A stretch of DNA of 64,000 nt from Bacillota bacterium (GTDB lineage Bacteria; Bacillota; Clostridia; Lachnospirales; Lachnospiraceae): the NCBI GenBank assembly GCA_023442465.1, contig JAEZZQ010000015.1:248001-312000 (forward strand), given 5' to 3'. The position numbers were made by a program, and so were the translations under genes. Under the pieces are notes generated by a model, which was not told the origin of the DNA, ran no database searches, and worked only from the letters and a program-made list of their open reading frames with translations. Below are positions 31,223 to 41,124 of the stretch, one piece after another. The first letter of the stretch is position 1. Every line of letters starts with the position of its first letter.

Positions 31223-33463
31223 TTATAGACGAATTTTAACGCCCTTCGTATCTCTCTTTCCTACCTTCAGCTTGTTCAGCTCCACCTTTTTATTTTTGTA
31301 TTCTACCGCATTTTCTCCGGTTCCCATCGTATAGTAAACCGCTTCTACGCTATCCCCGTCGCCGAGTTTCATTCCGCGCACGCCTACCGCACTCTTTTTC
31401 TTTTCGGGAATCTCCTCCACCGGGAAGCGCAGGAAAAATCCGCTCGTGGTCTGAAGCACGATACTTTTCTGTCCGTCGAAGATTTCCACACTCACTACCT
31501 CGTCTCCGTCAAGAAGCTTGGTAGCCGCTACCGTACGCTTCGTTACATCGAATTCTCCGCCGTCTACGATTTTTAACATGGACAGCTTGGTAGAAAAGAT
31601 GAGCCGGTAGAGATTGAGCCGTGACTGGCTGGTGGCCAATATGATTTCTTCCTTCTGCGAATTATAGTTACTCACATTGTCGACCGGAACGCCCTTGTCC
31701 CTGAACTTTCCGAATGGCAGATCCAGCACCTTGATTGTATACAACTGTCCCTTATTTGTGAAAATGCAGATTCTCCCAACATTTTTGCAGGGGAATACGA
31801 ATCGGTTCTCCGCATCCGCCGCCTCCTTGTTTCTTTCGTAGGTGGGAAGGTCTATTGTTTTTAAGTAGCCGAAACGGTCCATCAGGCACATGACTTCCAT
31901 TTCTTCCAGCTTTTTTTCCTCATATACTGCTTCTGCTCCGTTTTCCACCACGGTCCTTCTGGGACGTCCATATTCCTTCTTGATGGCATCCAGCTCGTTC
32001 ATAATTACCTGCGCCATGGAATCTCTGCGGTCGAGAATATCCTCATACCGGTAAATATTTGCCATGGTTTCCTCGTGCTGGCTGATCAAAGCTTCTATTT
32101 CCAGTCCGATCAACCGGTAAAGGCGCATATCCAAAATCGCATCCGCCTGCTTTTCGGAGAACATAAGCTGAGCCGCCATGATTTTGGACTCCTTGGAACG
32201 GAACTTGATTCCGTCCACTACGCCTTCTATCAGACAAGCCTTAGCCATGGCACGGTCCTTGCTTCCGCGCAGTATCTCTATGATCAAATCGATGACGTTA
32301 CAAGCCTTGATAAGTCCTTCTTGTATTTCCTTACGTTCCAGCTCCTTCTGAAGAAGGGTCTCATACTTCCTTTTCGCAACTTCGAACTGGAAATCAACGC
32401 TGGCTTTGATAATCTGCTTTAACCCCAGGGTTTCCGGCCTGCCGTCCGCAATGGCAAGCATATTGACCCCGAAGGTGTCTTCCAGCCTCGTCTTTTTGTA
32501 GAGCATATTTGTAAAGTTCTCTACATCGGCATCCTTTCTAAGCTCGATGACTATGCGGATGCCCTCCTTGGAGGACTGATTGGAAATATCCACGATATCC
32601 TGTGTCTTCTTCGTCTCCGCAAGGCTCGCCACGTCGGAAAGGAACTTAGCTATGCCCTGACCTATCATAGGATAAGGGATCTGTGTAATGACCAGATTGG
32701 TCTTGCCCCCCTTGCTCTTTTCTACCTCGATTTTACCGCGGACCTTGATCTTGCCGGCTCCGGTCTCATAGATCTCCAGAAGCTCGTCCTTGTTTATTAC
32801 AATGCCTCCCGTGGGAAAATCCGGGCCCTTCACGTATTTCATCAGCTCTCTGACGGTGATGTTCTCATCCTTCATGTAAGCTCTGGTAGCGTCGATGACC
32901 TCGGAAAGATTGTGGGGCGGGATACTGGTCGCCATACCTACCGCGATTCCTTCCGAACCATTCACTAGAAGGTTAGGAATCTTTACCGGCAGTACGGACG
33001 GCTCTTTTTCCGTTTCATCGAAGTTAGGAATGAAGTCTACTACATCCTTATCGAGGTCAGCGAGGAACGCCTCTTGCGTTATCTTCTGAAGCCTCGCCTC
33101 CGTATACCTCATAGCCGCGGCCCCATCTCCTTCGATATTGCCGAAGTTACCGTGTCCGTCCACTAAGGGCATTCCCTTCTTAAAGTCCTGGGTCATGACA
33201 ACAAGAGCTTCATAAATGGAGCTATCCCCGTGAGGATGGTACTTACCCATAGTATCGCCCACAATACGGGCGCTCTTGCGGAATGGTCTGTCGTATCTCA
33301 TTCCAAGCTCGTGCATATCGTACAGTGTCCTTCTCTGCACCGGCTTCAGACCATCCCTCACGTCTGGGAGCGCTCTTGCAATAATAACGCTCATCGCGTA
33401 GTCAATATATGATTTTTGCATAACCTCCGAATACTCGGTCTTAATAATTCTGCTGTCGTCCAT
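31223..33463 (-). CDS. parC: Type IIA topoisomerase subunit A (topoisomerase IV-like)
   Basis: A 746-residue DNA breakage-reunion subunit. The active-site Tyr120 is in AAMRYTEARL; the quinolone region HPHGDSSIYEALV keeps Ser81 and Glu85, as in sensitive ParC. The C-terminal propeller domain has FGKFRDKGVPVDN where GyrA has its basic GyrA box, so topoisomerase IV (decatenation) fits better than gyrase; naming by domain length alone is not decisive. GAGGGG lies 6 bases before the ATG. It is 22 bases after the subunit B gene. Confidence 0.9.
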   Translation of the reverse strand: MDDSRIIKTEYSEVMQKSYIDYAMSVIIARALPDVRDGLKPVQRRTLYDMHELGMRYDRPFRKSARIVGDTMGKYHPHGDSSIYEALVVMTQDFKKGMPLVDGHGNFGNIEGDGAAAMRYTEARLQKITQEAFLADLDKDVVDFIPNFDETEKEPSVLPVKIPNLLVNGSEGIAVGMATSIPPHNLSEVIDATRAYMKDENITVRELMKYVKGPDFPTGGIVINKDELLEIYETGAGKIKVRGKIEVEKSKGGKTNLVITQIPYPMIGQGIAKFLSDVASLAETKKTQDIVDISNQSSKEGIRIVIELRKDADVENFTNMLYKKTRLEDTFGVNMLAIADGRPETLGLKQIIKASVDFQFEVAKRKYETLLQKELERKEIQEGLIKACNVIDLIIEILRGSKDRAMAKACLIEGVVDGIKFRSKESKIMAAQLMFSEKQADAILDMRLYRLIGLEIEALISQHEETMANIYRYEDILDRRDSMAQVIMNELDAIKKEYGRPRRTVVENGAEAVYEEKKLEEMEVMCLMDRFGYLKTIDLPTYERNKEAADAENRFVFPCKNVGRICIFTNKGQLYTIKVLDLPFGKFRDKGVPVDNVSNYNSQKEEIILATSQSRLNLYRLIFSTKLSMLKIVDGGEFDVTKRTVAATKLLDGDEVVSVEIFDGQKSIVLQTTSGFFLRFPVEEIPEKKKSAVGVRGMKLGDGDSVEAVYYTMGTGENAVEYKNKKVELNKLKVGKRDTKGVKIRL

Positions 33464-33485
33464 GTTCTACCCCTCTGATTCCTTC

Positions 33486-35408
33486 TTACACATCCAGCTC
33501 TGCATCAGCCGCATGCTCATAAATAAATGCTTTTCTGGGAGGAACCTCCGTTCCCATCAGCATTTCTGTCACCTCGGAAGCCATTCTTGCATCCTCGATC
33601 TCTACCAGCTTCAAAAGCCTGGTTTCAGGATTAAGAGTTGTCTCCCAGAGTTGATCGGCATCCATTTCTCCCAAGCCCTTGTACCTTTGCAAAGTAAAGG
33701 GACCCTTATGATGCTTCCGGTATTTTTCCAACGCCTTATCGTCATAGAGGTATTCCTCTTTTCCTTTGGCGGGCATGGCTTTATATAAGGGCGGCATGGC
33801 AATATACACGTGCCCTTCAAAGATGAGCTCCGGCATGAAGCGGTAAAACAGCGTCAATAAGAGTGTTGAAATATGGGCTCCGTCTACGTCGGCATCGGCC
33901 ATAATGATAATCTTATCGTAACGCAGCTTGGAAATATCGAAATCATTGCCGTAGCCTTCGGAAAAACCGCATCCGAAGGTGTTTATCATCGTCTTAATTT
34001 CTGCATTTGCAAGTATTTTGTCAATACTGGCTTTTTCTACGTTAAGAATCTTGCCGCGGATGGGTAAAATTGCCTGAAATGCACGATTTCTTGCAGTTTT
34101 CGCACTTCCTCCCGCAGAATCTCCCTCTACTATAAATATTTCACAACGGGATGCATCTCTGGATTCGCAGTTGGCAAGCTTTCCGTTGGAATCGAAGGAA
34201 AATTTCTGCTTGGTGAGCATATTCGTCTTTGCCTTCTCTTCTGACTTCCGGATTTTGGCCGCTTTTTCTGCGCAGCCGATAATATTTTTCAAAGTCTCCA
34301 GATTACGGTCGAAATAATGGACGATTTCATCCCCCGTCACCTTGCTCACTACCTTGGCGGCATCCTGATTGTCCAGCTTCGTTTTCGTCTGCCCTTCGAA
34401 TCTGGGGTCCGGATGCTTAATCGATACCACTGCCGTCATTCCGTTTCGCACGTCGGCTCCGGTGAAGTTCACATCCTTTTCCTTCAGGATATTAAGCTCT
34501 CTGGCATAGTTGTTGATCGCATTGGTGAACATGGTTTTAAAGCCGGTCAGATGAGTGCCGCCTTCTGCATTGTATATATTATTGCAAAAACCAAGTACAT
34601 TCTCATGAAATTCATTCACATACTGAAAAGCCACCTCAACAGATATGCCTTCGCTTTCTCCGCTGAAATAAATAACATCGTGAATGCTCTCCTTCGTCTT
34701 GTTCATATCCCGGATGAAACCTACAATGCCTTCAGGTTCGTGATATTCGATGTATTCGGTTTCAGCCTTTCTTTTATCCTCGTATATGATCGTAAGCGCC
34801 GGATTCAAATATGCCGTCTCATGAAGGCGGCTTTTCACTTCATCCTCTTTAAAGCGCGTCTTGTCAAAAATCGTATCGTCCGGAAGGAAGTTCACCTTCG
34901 TTCCTGTCTCCCTGGATTTGCCGATAACGGGAAGCAGCCCGTTTTGCAGCTCGATGACCGGATTGCCTCTCTCGTATTTATCCTCATAAATAAATCCGCC
35001 ATTTTTTACCTGAACCGTCAGATATGCCGATAAAGCGTTTACAACAGAGGAACCCACCCCGTGCAGTCCCCCGCTGGTCTTATAAGCAGAATCGTCGAAT
35101 TTACCGCCCGCATGCAGGGTTGTAAAGACGAGACGCTCTGCGCTCACGCCCTTTTCATGCATGCCTACCGGAATGCCTCGTCCGTTATCATCTACAGTCG
35201 CGGAGCCATCCGCCTCCAGCGTTACCTTTATCGTATCACAATAGCCGGCGAGGTGCTCGTCCACCGCATTGTCCACAATTTCATATATCAGATGATTCAA
35301 GCCCTTGGTCGAAACGCTTCCTATGTACATTCCCGGTCTTTTTCTGACCGCTTCCAATCCTTCCAAAACGGTAATGCTTGAAGCGTCATAGGTACCCTCT
35401 CTAGCCAT
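33486..35408 (-). CDS. parE: Type IIA topoisomerase subunit B (topoisomerase IV-like)
   Basis: A 640-residue ATPase subunit. The GHKL ATP site is visible in EIVDNAVDEHLAG, DDNGRGIPVG and GGLHGVGSSVVNALS; the QTKTKL loop, Toprim motifs EGDSAGGSAK and MADADVDGAHI, and QRYKGLGEMD follow in order. It pairs with the downstream subunit A. The alternative name is gyrB; a second gyrase pair is expected elsewhere in the genome. GAGAGGG lies before the ATG. The gene heads the parE-parC-rsmD-coaD run. Confidence 0.9.
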   Translation of the reverse strand: MAREGTYDASSITVLEGLEAVRKRPGMYIGSVSTKGLNHLIYEIVDNAVDEHLAGYCDTIKVTLEADGSATVDDNGRGIPVGMHEKGVSAERLVFTTLHAGGKFDDSAYKTSGGLHGVGSSVVNALSAYLTVQVKNGGFIYEDKYERGNPVIELQNGLLPVIGKSRETGTKVNFLPDDTIFDKTRFKEDEVKSRLHETAYLNPALTIIYEDKRKAETEYIEYHEPEGIVGFIRDMNKTKESIHDVIYFSGESEGISVEVAFQYVNEFHENVLGFCNNIYNAEGGTHLTGFKTMFTNAINNYARELNILKEKDVNFTGADVRNGMTAVVSIKHPDPRFEGQTKTKLDNQDAAKVVSKVTGDEIVHYFDRNLETLKNIIGCAEKAAKIRKSEEKAKTNMLTKQKFSFDSNGKLANCESRDASRCEIFIVEGDSAGGSAKTARNRAFQAILPIRGKILNVEKASIDKILANAEIKTMINTFGCGFSEGYGNDFDISKLRYDKIIIMADADVDGAHISTLLLTLFYRFMPELIFEGHVYIAMPPLYKAMPAKGKEEYLYDDKALEKYRKHHKGPFTLQRYKGLGEMDADQLWETTLNPETRLLKLVEIEDARMASEVTEMLMGTEVPPRKAFIYEHAADAELDV

Positions 35409-35514
35409 TTACTACACCCTCTCTCATAATTGTTTATAAAAACACACAATGTAGTATACCATATACTTTGTACATTGGAAAGTGAAAAAATACCGTATAT
35501 AGTGGCTATGATGC

Positions 35515-35551
35515 AAAAAAACGGCTGCCCGGACAAATGCCGGACATGCCG
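35515..35551 (-). terminator. Terminator of the degV gene
   Basis: On the minus strand CGGCATGTCCGG (35551-35540) pairs, with mismatches, with CCGGGCAGCCG (35532-35522), followed by a run of seven T. Confidence 0.75.
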
Positions 35552-35568
35552 CTATATAAATCCTCATT

Positions 35569-36438
35569 TTATTTATTTTTCTTACAGCAGGCAACTGCCA
35601 GGGCTCCCGGCCCAATATGGCAGGCTACGCTGAGAGACAAAGGCGCTACATGCACATCGAAGTTCGGAAATGTTTGCAGCAGCTCCTCTTTAAAAGTAAA
35701 CGCCATTTCCGCATTGTAGGTATAGGCAATCTGCAGCCATATATTATCTCTGTCAGCTCCTCCCAAACGATTGTTCATATCATTTTTAATTGCCGTGGTC
35801 ATAAGAGATTTCCCTTGCGTGGTAGTTCTCGCTTTAGCGAAGGCATCCAGCTTGTCTCCCTGAATCTGGAGCACCGGCTTTAATTTAAGCAGAGTACCGA
35901 GAGCTGCAGCCGCCGGAGTAATCCTTCCTCCCTTTTTCAGATAATACAAGGTATCCAGCATAATGTAAATGCTGGAATTGTATTTATCGGCTTCAAGAAA
36001 ATCTTTGATTTCCTGGCCGCTCTTTCCTTCTTCCGCCAATTTCTTCGCATCCAAAGCCGACTGTCTCTGGGTAACTGAAATCCTTTGGTTATTGACGACA
36101 TGCACCTTCCCATCATATTCTCTCGCCAGCATCAGCGCACTCTGGCAGGAGCCGGAAAGGCCGCTGGACATAGGGATATGCACGACCTCATCGAAGTCTT
36201 TGAGTAAATTGCTCCATAAGTTCATAACAGCCTCCGGAGAGGGCTGACTGGTGACTACGCTGTCTCCCGCCGCCAGCCTGTTATAGAACTGCTCCTGAGA
36301 CAAATCGATATCTTCAAAATAAGTCACATCATTAATCATAAAAGGCATAGGCAATACGTGTATTCCCAGTTCTTTTGCCTGCGCCTGCGTAATTCCGCTG
36401 TTACTGTCCGTTACAATTGCAATATTTGCCAATTTCAT
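35569..36438 (-). CDS. DegV-family fatty-acid-binding protein
   Basis: About 289 residues. DegV/FakB fold: IAIVTDSNSGI, TSQPSPEAV, IPMSSGLSGS with the conserved serines that hold a fatty-acid carboxylate, and TLYYLKKGGRITPAAA. In other Firmicutes, FakB proteins present fatty acids to the kinase FakA; a FakA-like DAK2 protein is encoded a few genes away. The start at 36438 (MKLANIAIVTD) has GAGG 9 bases upstream. Confidence 0.9.
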   Translation of the reverse strand: MKLANIAIVTDSNSGITQAQAKELGIHVLPMPFMINDVTYFEDIDLSQEQFYNRLAAGDSVVTSQPSPEAVMNLWSNLLKDFDEVVHIPMSSGLSGSCQSALMLAREYDGKVHVVNNQRISVTQRQSALDAKKLAEEGKSGQEIKDFLEADKYNSSIYIMLDTLYYLKKGGRITPAAAALGTLLKLKPVLQIQGDKLDAFAKARTTTQGKSLMTTAIKNDMNNRLGGADRDNIWLQIAYTYNAEMAFTFKEELLQTFPNFDVHVAPLSLSVACHIGPGALAVACCKKNK

Positions 36439-36517
36439 TTCCGGTATCCTCATGCATAAACATCATGCGACGGATACCTCTCCTTCCACTCTTATGTTTT
36501 CTTATTATATATTACTG

Positions 36518-38578
36518 TCAGATTGTCCTAAAGTCAACTGAATTTAACGCCTCATCCATATACCTCTTAAGCGGCAAATGTCCGTCCTCCTCCAGCTTTT
36601 CATCCCTCAAAAGCAAGGCATCCACGCTTTCCTTCGCCCTCTTTAAGACATCCGTATCCTGATATACATCTCCTATTTTAAAATCCATGATCCCGCTCTG
36701 CCTGATACCGAACAGATCGCCCGGCCCCCTGAGCTTCAAGTCCTCTCCTGCGATAAAAAAGCCGTCGTTGGAATGATTCAGTATATCCAGGCGTTCCATC
36801 GTCTGCTTCTTATCCGAACCGCTTACGAAAATACAGTAGGACTGATGCTCACCTCTTCCTACTCGCCCGCGAAGCTGGTGAAGCTGAGCCAGGCCGAAGC
36901 GTTCCGCATTTTCCACCATCATTACCGTTGCATTAGGCACGTTAATGCCTACCTCGATTACAGTGGTAGATACCAATACGTCTATATTGCGCTTCGCGAA
37001 TTCCTCCATCACTTGGTTCTTATCCGCAGGGCGCATTTTTCCATGAAGATAAGCCGTTTGTATTTTAGAAGGAAGGATACTTTTCAATTTCTCCGTATAA
37101 GAAATGACATTTTCCGCACCTTCCAGTTCTCCTTCCGCCACCATCGGGCAAATCACATAGACCTGACGGCCTGCCTGCACCTCTTTTTCGATGAAGCGGT
37201 ATGCTTTCTCTCTATAGTCGGTAGAAACTACACAATTTTTAATGGGAAGCCTGTTGGCAGGAAGCTCGTCCACGATGGAAATATCCAAATCACCATATAA
37301 AATGATGGCAAGAGTACGCGGTATTGGCGTTGCGCTCATTACGATTACATGTACATTTTCCCCTTTTCCTGCAAGCGTTTCCCTCTGCCTGACACCGAAG
37401 CGGTGCTGCTCGTCCGTTACCACGAGAGCCAGGTTCTTATAATCTGCCTTTTCCTGGATCAACGCATGGGTACCGATAATGAGGTTAGCACGGCCGCTTT
37501 TTATTTCCTCGTAGGCTTCCCTCTTTTCCTTCGCGGTCATAGAACCCGTCAGAAGCATAGGAACGAAGGGCAGCTTATATTTTGCAGTCAGTTCCGAGGC
37601 TGCTTCGAAATGCTGCCTCGCCAGCACCTCCGTAGGAGCCATCATCGCACCCTGATAGCCATTGGATACGCACATCAAAAGAGAAAGAAAAGCGAGAATC
37701 GTCTTACCTGAGCCCACATCTCCCTGAATCAGGCGGTTCATTACCTTTTCTCCCTGCAAATCCTGCCGAATTTCTTCCCATACCCTTTTCTGGGCTCCGG
37801 TCAGCGCGTAGGGAAGCGCTTCTATCAACCGCTTCGTCTCTGCCACCTCCACCATGGGATAGATATTTTGAAGTACCTCGTTGTGCTCCTTGCACTTGCG
37901 AAGGGCGAGAAGAAACAAAAAGAACTCGTCGAATACGAGCCGCCTTCTCGCAGTGAGCATTTCTTCAAAATCCTTAGGAAAATGAATGTCCTCTATGGCC
38001 TGCCCGTAGGAAATGAGCTGCTGTGTTTCCCTTATCTCTTCCGGCAGATAATCTTCTCCGAAGCGGTAATGTGCCAGCGCCTGCTTTACGGCTTTTGTGA
38101 CCATATGATTAGTAAGCCCTGCCGTAAGGGAATATCTGGGCTGCATAACTCCGGTAAGTTTAAAATATTCCTCCGGTTTGTATATCTTCGCCTGCTCCAT
38201 TACAAGCCGTCCTCCCTTTTTTAAGGGGATTCCTCTAAAAATATAGAATAGGCCTTTTTTCAACATATTTTTCACATAAGGAGTGTTGAAATAGGTCATG
38301 AATATCTGTCCGCCTGCATCCCTTATCTCGAAATTCAAAATCGTCAGGTTACGTACTTTTTTGGCCGCGATATTGCCCACAAGGCACGCCCTTACCGAGC
38401 AGATTTCTCCTGCGGGGGCATCGCTTATCATTACGGGTTCCTTAAAGGTCTCATAATCCCTCGGATAATTGTGTAAAAGTCCGCCCACATCGTTAATATT
38501 CAGTTTGCCAAAAAGCTTCGCTGTTTTTTCCCCGATGCCTTTAATGTCAATAATGTTCGTACTATCATCCATAACCAT
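36518..38578 (-). CDS. recG: ATP-dependent DNA helicase RecG
   Basis: A 686-residue superfamily 2 helicase that remodels stalled forks. It has the N-terminal wedge OB fold (ICSVRACLVGNI, FYIFRGIPLKKG), Walker A LIQGDVGSGKT, the RecG-type DEQH box in VVTDEQHRFGV, SATPIPRTLA and LRGRVGRGEHQSYC. The length is typical. The ribosome site is weak. It lies behind the terminator of the DAK2 gene, as in the Firmicute yloV-recG order, without an obvious promoter of its own. Confidence 0.96.
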   Translation of the reverse strand: MVMDDSTNIIDIKGIGEKTAKLFGKLNINDVGGLLHNYPRDYETFKEPVMISDAPAGEICSVRACLVGNIAAKKVRNLTILNFEIRDAGGQIFMTYFNTPYVKNMLKKGLFYIFRGIPLKKGGRLVMEQAKIYKPEEYFKLTGVMQPRYSLTAGLTNHMVTKAVKQALAHYRFGEDYLPEEIRETQQLISYGQAIEDIHFPKDFEEMLTARRRLVFDEFFLFLLALRKCKEHNEVLQNIYPMVEVAETKRLIEALPYALTGAQKRVWEEIRQDLQGEKVMNRLIQGDVGSGKTILAFLSLLMCVSNGYQGAMMAPTEVLARQHFEAASELTAKYKLPFVPMLLTGSMTAKEKREAYEEIKSGRANLIIGTHALIQEKADYKNLALVVTDEQHRFGVRQRETLAGKGENVHVIVMSATPIPRTLAIILYGDLDISIVDELPANRLPIKNCVVSTDYREKAYRFIEKEVQAGRQVYVICPMVAEGELEGAENVISYTEKLKSILPSKIQTAYLHGKMRPADKNQVMEEFAKRNIDVLVSTTVIEVGINVPNATVMMVENAERFGLAQLHQLRGRVGRGEHQSYCIFVSGSDKKQTMERLDILNHSNDGFFIAGEDLKLRGPGDLFGIRQSGIMDFKIGDVYQDTDVLKRAKESVDALLLRDEKLEEDGHLPLKRYMDEALNSVDFRTI

Positions 38579-38589
38579 ACCATCTGTCT

Positions 38590-38620
38590 AAAAAAAGGAC
38601 GGCATACGCATCCGTCCTTT
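38590..38620 (-). terminator. Terminator between the DAK2 gene and recG
   Basis: On the minus strand AAAGGACGG (38620-38612) pairs perfectly with CCGTCCTTT (38602-38594), followed by a T run. It lies about 12 bases before the recG start, so recG may rely on readthrough. Confidence 0.88.
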
Positions 38621-38634
38621 ATCGTTGTTATCAA

Positions 38635-40296
38635 TCATTCCGCCGAAACAATATAATAATAAATAGGCTGTCCGCCGTACTGCAGTTCTATATCGCATTT
38701 CGGATAACGGACTTCCACCCTTTCCTTCAGTGCTTCCGCCGTCTCCTCGGAAATCTCTTTTCCATAATAGATACTGATGAGTTCCTTATCGTCCTCCATC
38801 ATATCCTCTATCATCCGGAAGGTAATTTCTATCATGTCGGTACCGTTGGATAAGATGCCGCTGTCTCCGATTCCCATATAATCGCCGGCCTTGATTTCTT
38901 TATCGTCGATTACCGTATCACGAACCGCATAGGTTACCTGGCCGGTACTGACCGCTTTGATTTCTTCGATCATCGTCTCCGTATTCTCTTCAACGGAAAG
39001 GTCCGGCACGTAATTGATCACAGCCGTAATTCCCTGAGGTACGGTCTTAGTCGGAATTACTACGATGTTCTTACCTTCTGCCATATGAGTAGCCTGTTCT
39101 GCCGCCAAAATGATATTCTTGTTATTTGGCAGGATAAAAATAGTATCCGCATTCACTTTATCGATGGCATTGAGCATATCCTCAGTGCTGGGGTTCATCG
39201 TCTGTCCGCCCTCGATAATATAATCCACTCCTAATCCGGTAAATATCTCGTTGATTCCTTCTCCTACGGAAACTGCAATAAATCCGACTTCTTTTCTGGG
39301 CGTCTCAGAAGATGCCATCTCCTCATTCTTCTCGGACATCTTGAACAGCTTCTCCTCATGCTCCAATCTCATATTGTCTATTTTCATATTGGACAGAGCG
39401 CCGTATTTTAAAGCCTTTTGAATCGCAAGTCCCGGATCGTTGGTATGTACATGCACTTTTACCACATCGTCATCCGCAACTACTACTATGGAATCTCCAA
39501 TAGATTCCAAATATTCCTTAAAATCCATCTCCTGCTTAATATTGAAGTTTCTGCTGAGCATAATAATAAATTCCGTACAGTAACCGTACTTAATATCCGC
39601 CTGCGCCTGTGCATCCATATTCATCGTCATTGCATAGGAATCCGCCGGTTTAGCATCCGGTATCGTAAGGTCTAATTCTTTACCGAGGAAAGCGTCATAA
39701 GCTCCCTTTAACACCTGCATCAAACCTTGACCGCCGGAATCAACAACTCCTGCCTGCTTCAATACCGGAAGCATATCCGGGGTCTTGCTAAGAACTTCAT
39801 CCGCATAACGGATGATTTCTCCGAAATAAATCTCCAAATCCTCTTCGCCGTTATCCGCAAGCTCTCTCGCTTTCTGAGCCCCGCCCTTGGCAACGGTAAG
39901 AATCGTACCCTCCTTGGGCTTCATAACTGCTTTATATGCGGTCTCCACCGCTTTATCAAAAGCATCGGCAATAATGACCGCATCCAGTTCATCGTATTCC
40001 CTTACGACCTTTGTAAATCCACGAAACAACTGTGAAAGAATAACGCCGGAGTTACCTCTCGCTCCCCTTAAAGAGCCTGAGGAAATCGCCTTGCAAAGCG
40101 AGGACATATCCGGATTCTCCATAAGTGAAACTTCTTTTGCCGCAGACATAATGGTCAATGTCATGTTCGTACCGGTATCGCCGTCCGGTACCGGGAATAC
40201 GTTCAATTCATTGATCCATTCCTTTTTTGCTTCCAAATTTTTTGCACCAGCCAAGAACATCTTAGAAAGCATCCTAGCGTCGATTGTATTAGCCAC
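38635..40296 (-). CDS. DAK2-domain kinase, YloV/FakA-like
   Basis: A protein of about 553 residues. The N-terminal DhaL/DAK2 ATP-binding domain has NVFPVPDGDTGTNM, SLRGARGNSGVILSQ and VVDSGGQGLM; a middle domain and a C-terminal DegV-like fold (GFIAVSVGEGI, FILPNNKNIILAAEQA) follow. Homologues (FakA, YloV) phosphorylate fatty acids bound to FakB/DegV proteins. The start is a GTG at 40296 with AAGGAGG 8 bases upstream. It follows Asp23/YloU by 13 bases, the usual Firmicute order. Confidence 0.92.
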   Translation of the reverse strand: MANTIDARMLSKMFLAGAKNLEAKKEWINELNVFPVPDGDTGTNMTLTIMSAAKEVSLMENPDMSSLCKAISSGSLRGARGNSGVILSQLFRGFTKVVREYDELDAVIIADAFDKAVETAYKAVMKPKEGTILTVAKGGAQKARELADNGEEDLEIYFGEIIRYADEVLSKTPDMLPVLKQAGVVDSGGQGLMQVLKGAYDAFLGKELDLTIPDAKPADSYAMTMNMDAQAQADIKYGYCTEFIIMLSRNFNIKQEMDFKEYLESIGDSIVVVADDDVVKVHVHTNDPGLAIQKALKYGALSNMKIDNMRLEHEEKLFKMSEKNEEMASSETPRKEVGFIAVSVGEGINEIFTGLGVDYIIEGGQTMNPSTEDMLNAIDKVNADTIFILPNNKNIILAAEQATHMAEGKNIVVIPTKTVPQGITAVINYVPDLSVEENTETMIEEIKAVSTGQVTYAVRDTVIDDKEIKAGDYMGIGDSGILSNGTDMIEITFRMIEDMMEDDKELISIYYGKEISEETAEALKERVEVRYPKCDIELQYGGQPIYYYIVSAE

Positions 40297-40309
40297 AACA
40301 AAATCCTCC

Positions 40310-40669
40310 TTAATCAATCACTCTTACACCTTCTACAAAGATGTTGATTTTCTCAATTTCAATACCTGTAAATTCTTCCACTTTGTATTTCACGTTGCTG
40401 AGCAGGTTATCAGAAACGGCCAAGATGCTCACTCCATAAGAGACGATTACGTGAAAATCAAGTATCAGCTTGTTATTATCCAGCGTTACTTTAATGCCTC
40501 TCGTCATACTATCCATTTTTAAAAGTTTCACAAGACCATCTTTCATATTAACACTGGCCATACCGACTATGCCGAAACATTCCATGGCCACCGAACCGGC
40601 GTACTGTGCAATTACTTCATTGTCAATAGCAATATTTCCCATATGGGTATCCATAGAAGAAGCTTTCAT
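40310..40669 (-). CDS. Asp23/Gls24 (YloU) envelope stress protein
   Basis: A 119-residue Asp23-family protein (GNIAIDNEVIAQYAGSVA, ECFGIVGMAS, DFHVIVSYGVSI, INIFVEGVRVID). Homologues are membrane-associated envelope-stress or housekeeping proteins; YloU is encoded with YloV. GGAGG lies 6 bases before the ATG. It is divergent from rpmB. Confidence 0.93.
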   Translation of the reverse strand: MKASSMDTHMGNIAIDNEVIAQYAGSVAMECFGIVGMASVNMKDGLVKLLKMDSMTRGIKVTLDNNKLILDFHVIVSYGVSILAVSDNLLSNVKYKVEEFTGIEIEKINIFVEGVRVID

Positions 40670-40786
40670 AACATACCTCCTTATTCTTTAATCATAGACA
40701 TATATATTGTATTATAACCGCTCCTTATCAAAAAAGAAACTACTAATAATAAATTATAAAAAAATTAGGACATTGAAAATTTAGGC

Positions 40787-40815
40787 TTGCATTCCCCATT
40801 ATTTTCTGATATTAT
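40787..40815 (+). promoter_or_regulatory. Sigma-70 promoter of rpmB
   Basis: TTGCAT (40787-40792) and TATTAT (40810-40815) are 17 bases apart, about 40 bases before the rpmB start. Confidence 0.75.
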
Positions 40816-40854
40816 ACAAATGTTGTGAGTATAAATTCGAGGAGGTGCAAGACG

Positions 40855-41040
40855 ATGGCTAAATGTGATATCTGCAGTAAAGGCGCTCATTTTGGCAATA
40901 ATGTAAGCCATTCTAATAGAAAAACTAACAGAATCTGGAATTCTAACGTGAAGAACGTAAAATGCAAAGTGAATGGTGCAGCCAGAAAATTACATGTTTG
41001 TACGAGCTGCTTAAAATCCGGAAGAGTTGAAAGAGCTTAA
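40855..41040 (+). CDS. rpmB: 50S ribosomal protein L28
   Basis: A 61-residue L28 (MAKCDICSKGAHFGNNVSHS at the N-terminus, RKTNRIWNSNVK, then KLHVCTSCLKSGRVERA). Two CxxC pairs make it the zinc-binding form. GGAGG lies 9 bases before the ATG at 40855, the conserved family start; the frame is open upstream to 40825. It is monocistronic, with its own promoter and terminator. Confidence 0.97.
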   Translation: MAKCDICSKGAHFGNNVSHSNRKTNRIWNSNVKNVKCKVNGAARKLHVCTSCLKSGRVERA

Positions 41041-41072
41041 TTTTATCGGATTATTTTAATGAAAACGTATCG

Positions 41073-41100
41073 AAAAAACAGCCTGATCGGCTGTTTTTTT
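41073..41100 (+). terminator. Terminator of rpmB
   Basis: AAAAAACAGCC (41073-41083) pairs with GGCTGTTTTTTT (41089-41100) over a 5-base loop. Confidence 0.92.
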
Positions 41101-41124
41101 AGTGCTCTTAATGCCCGGCTCCCT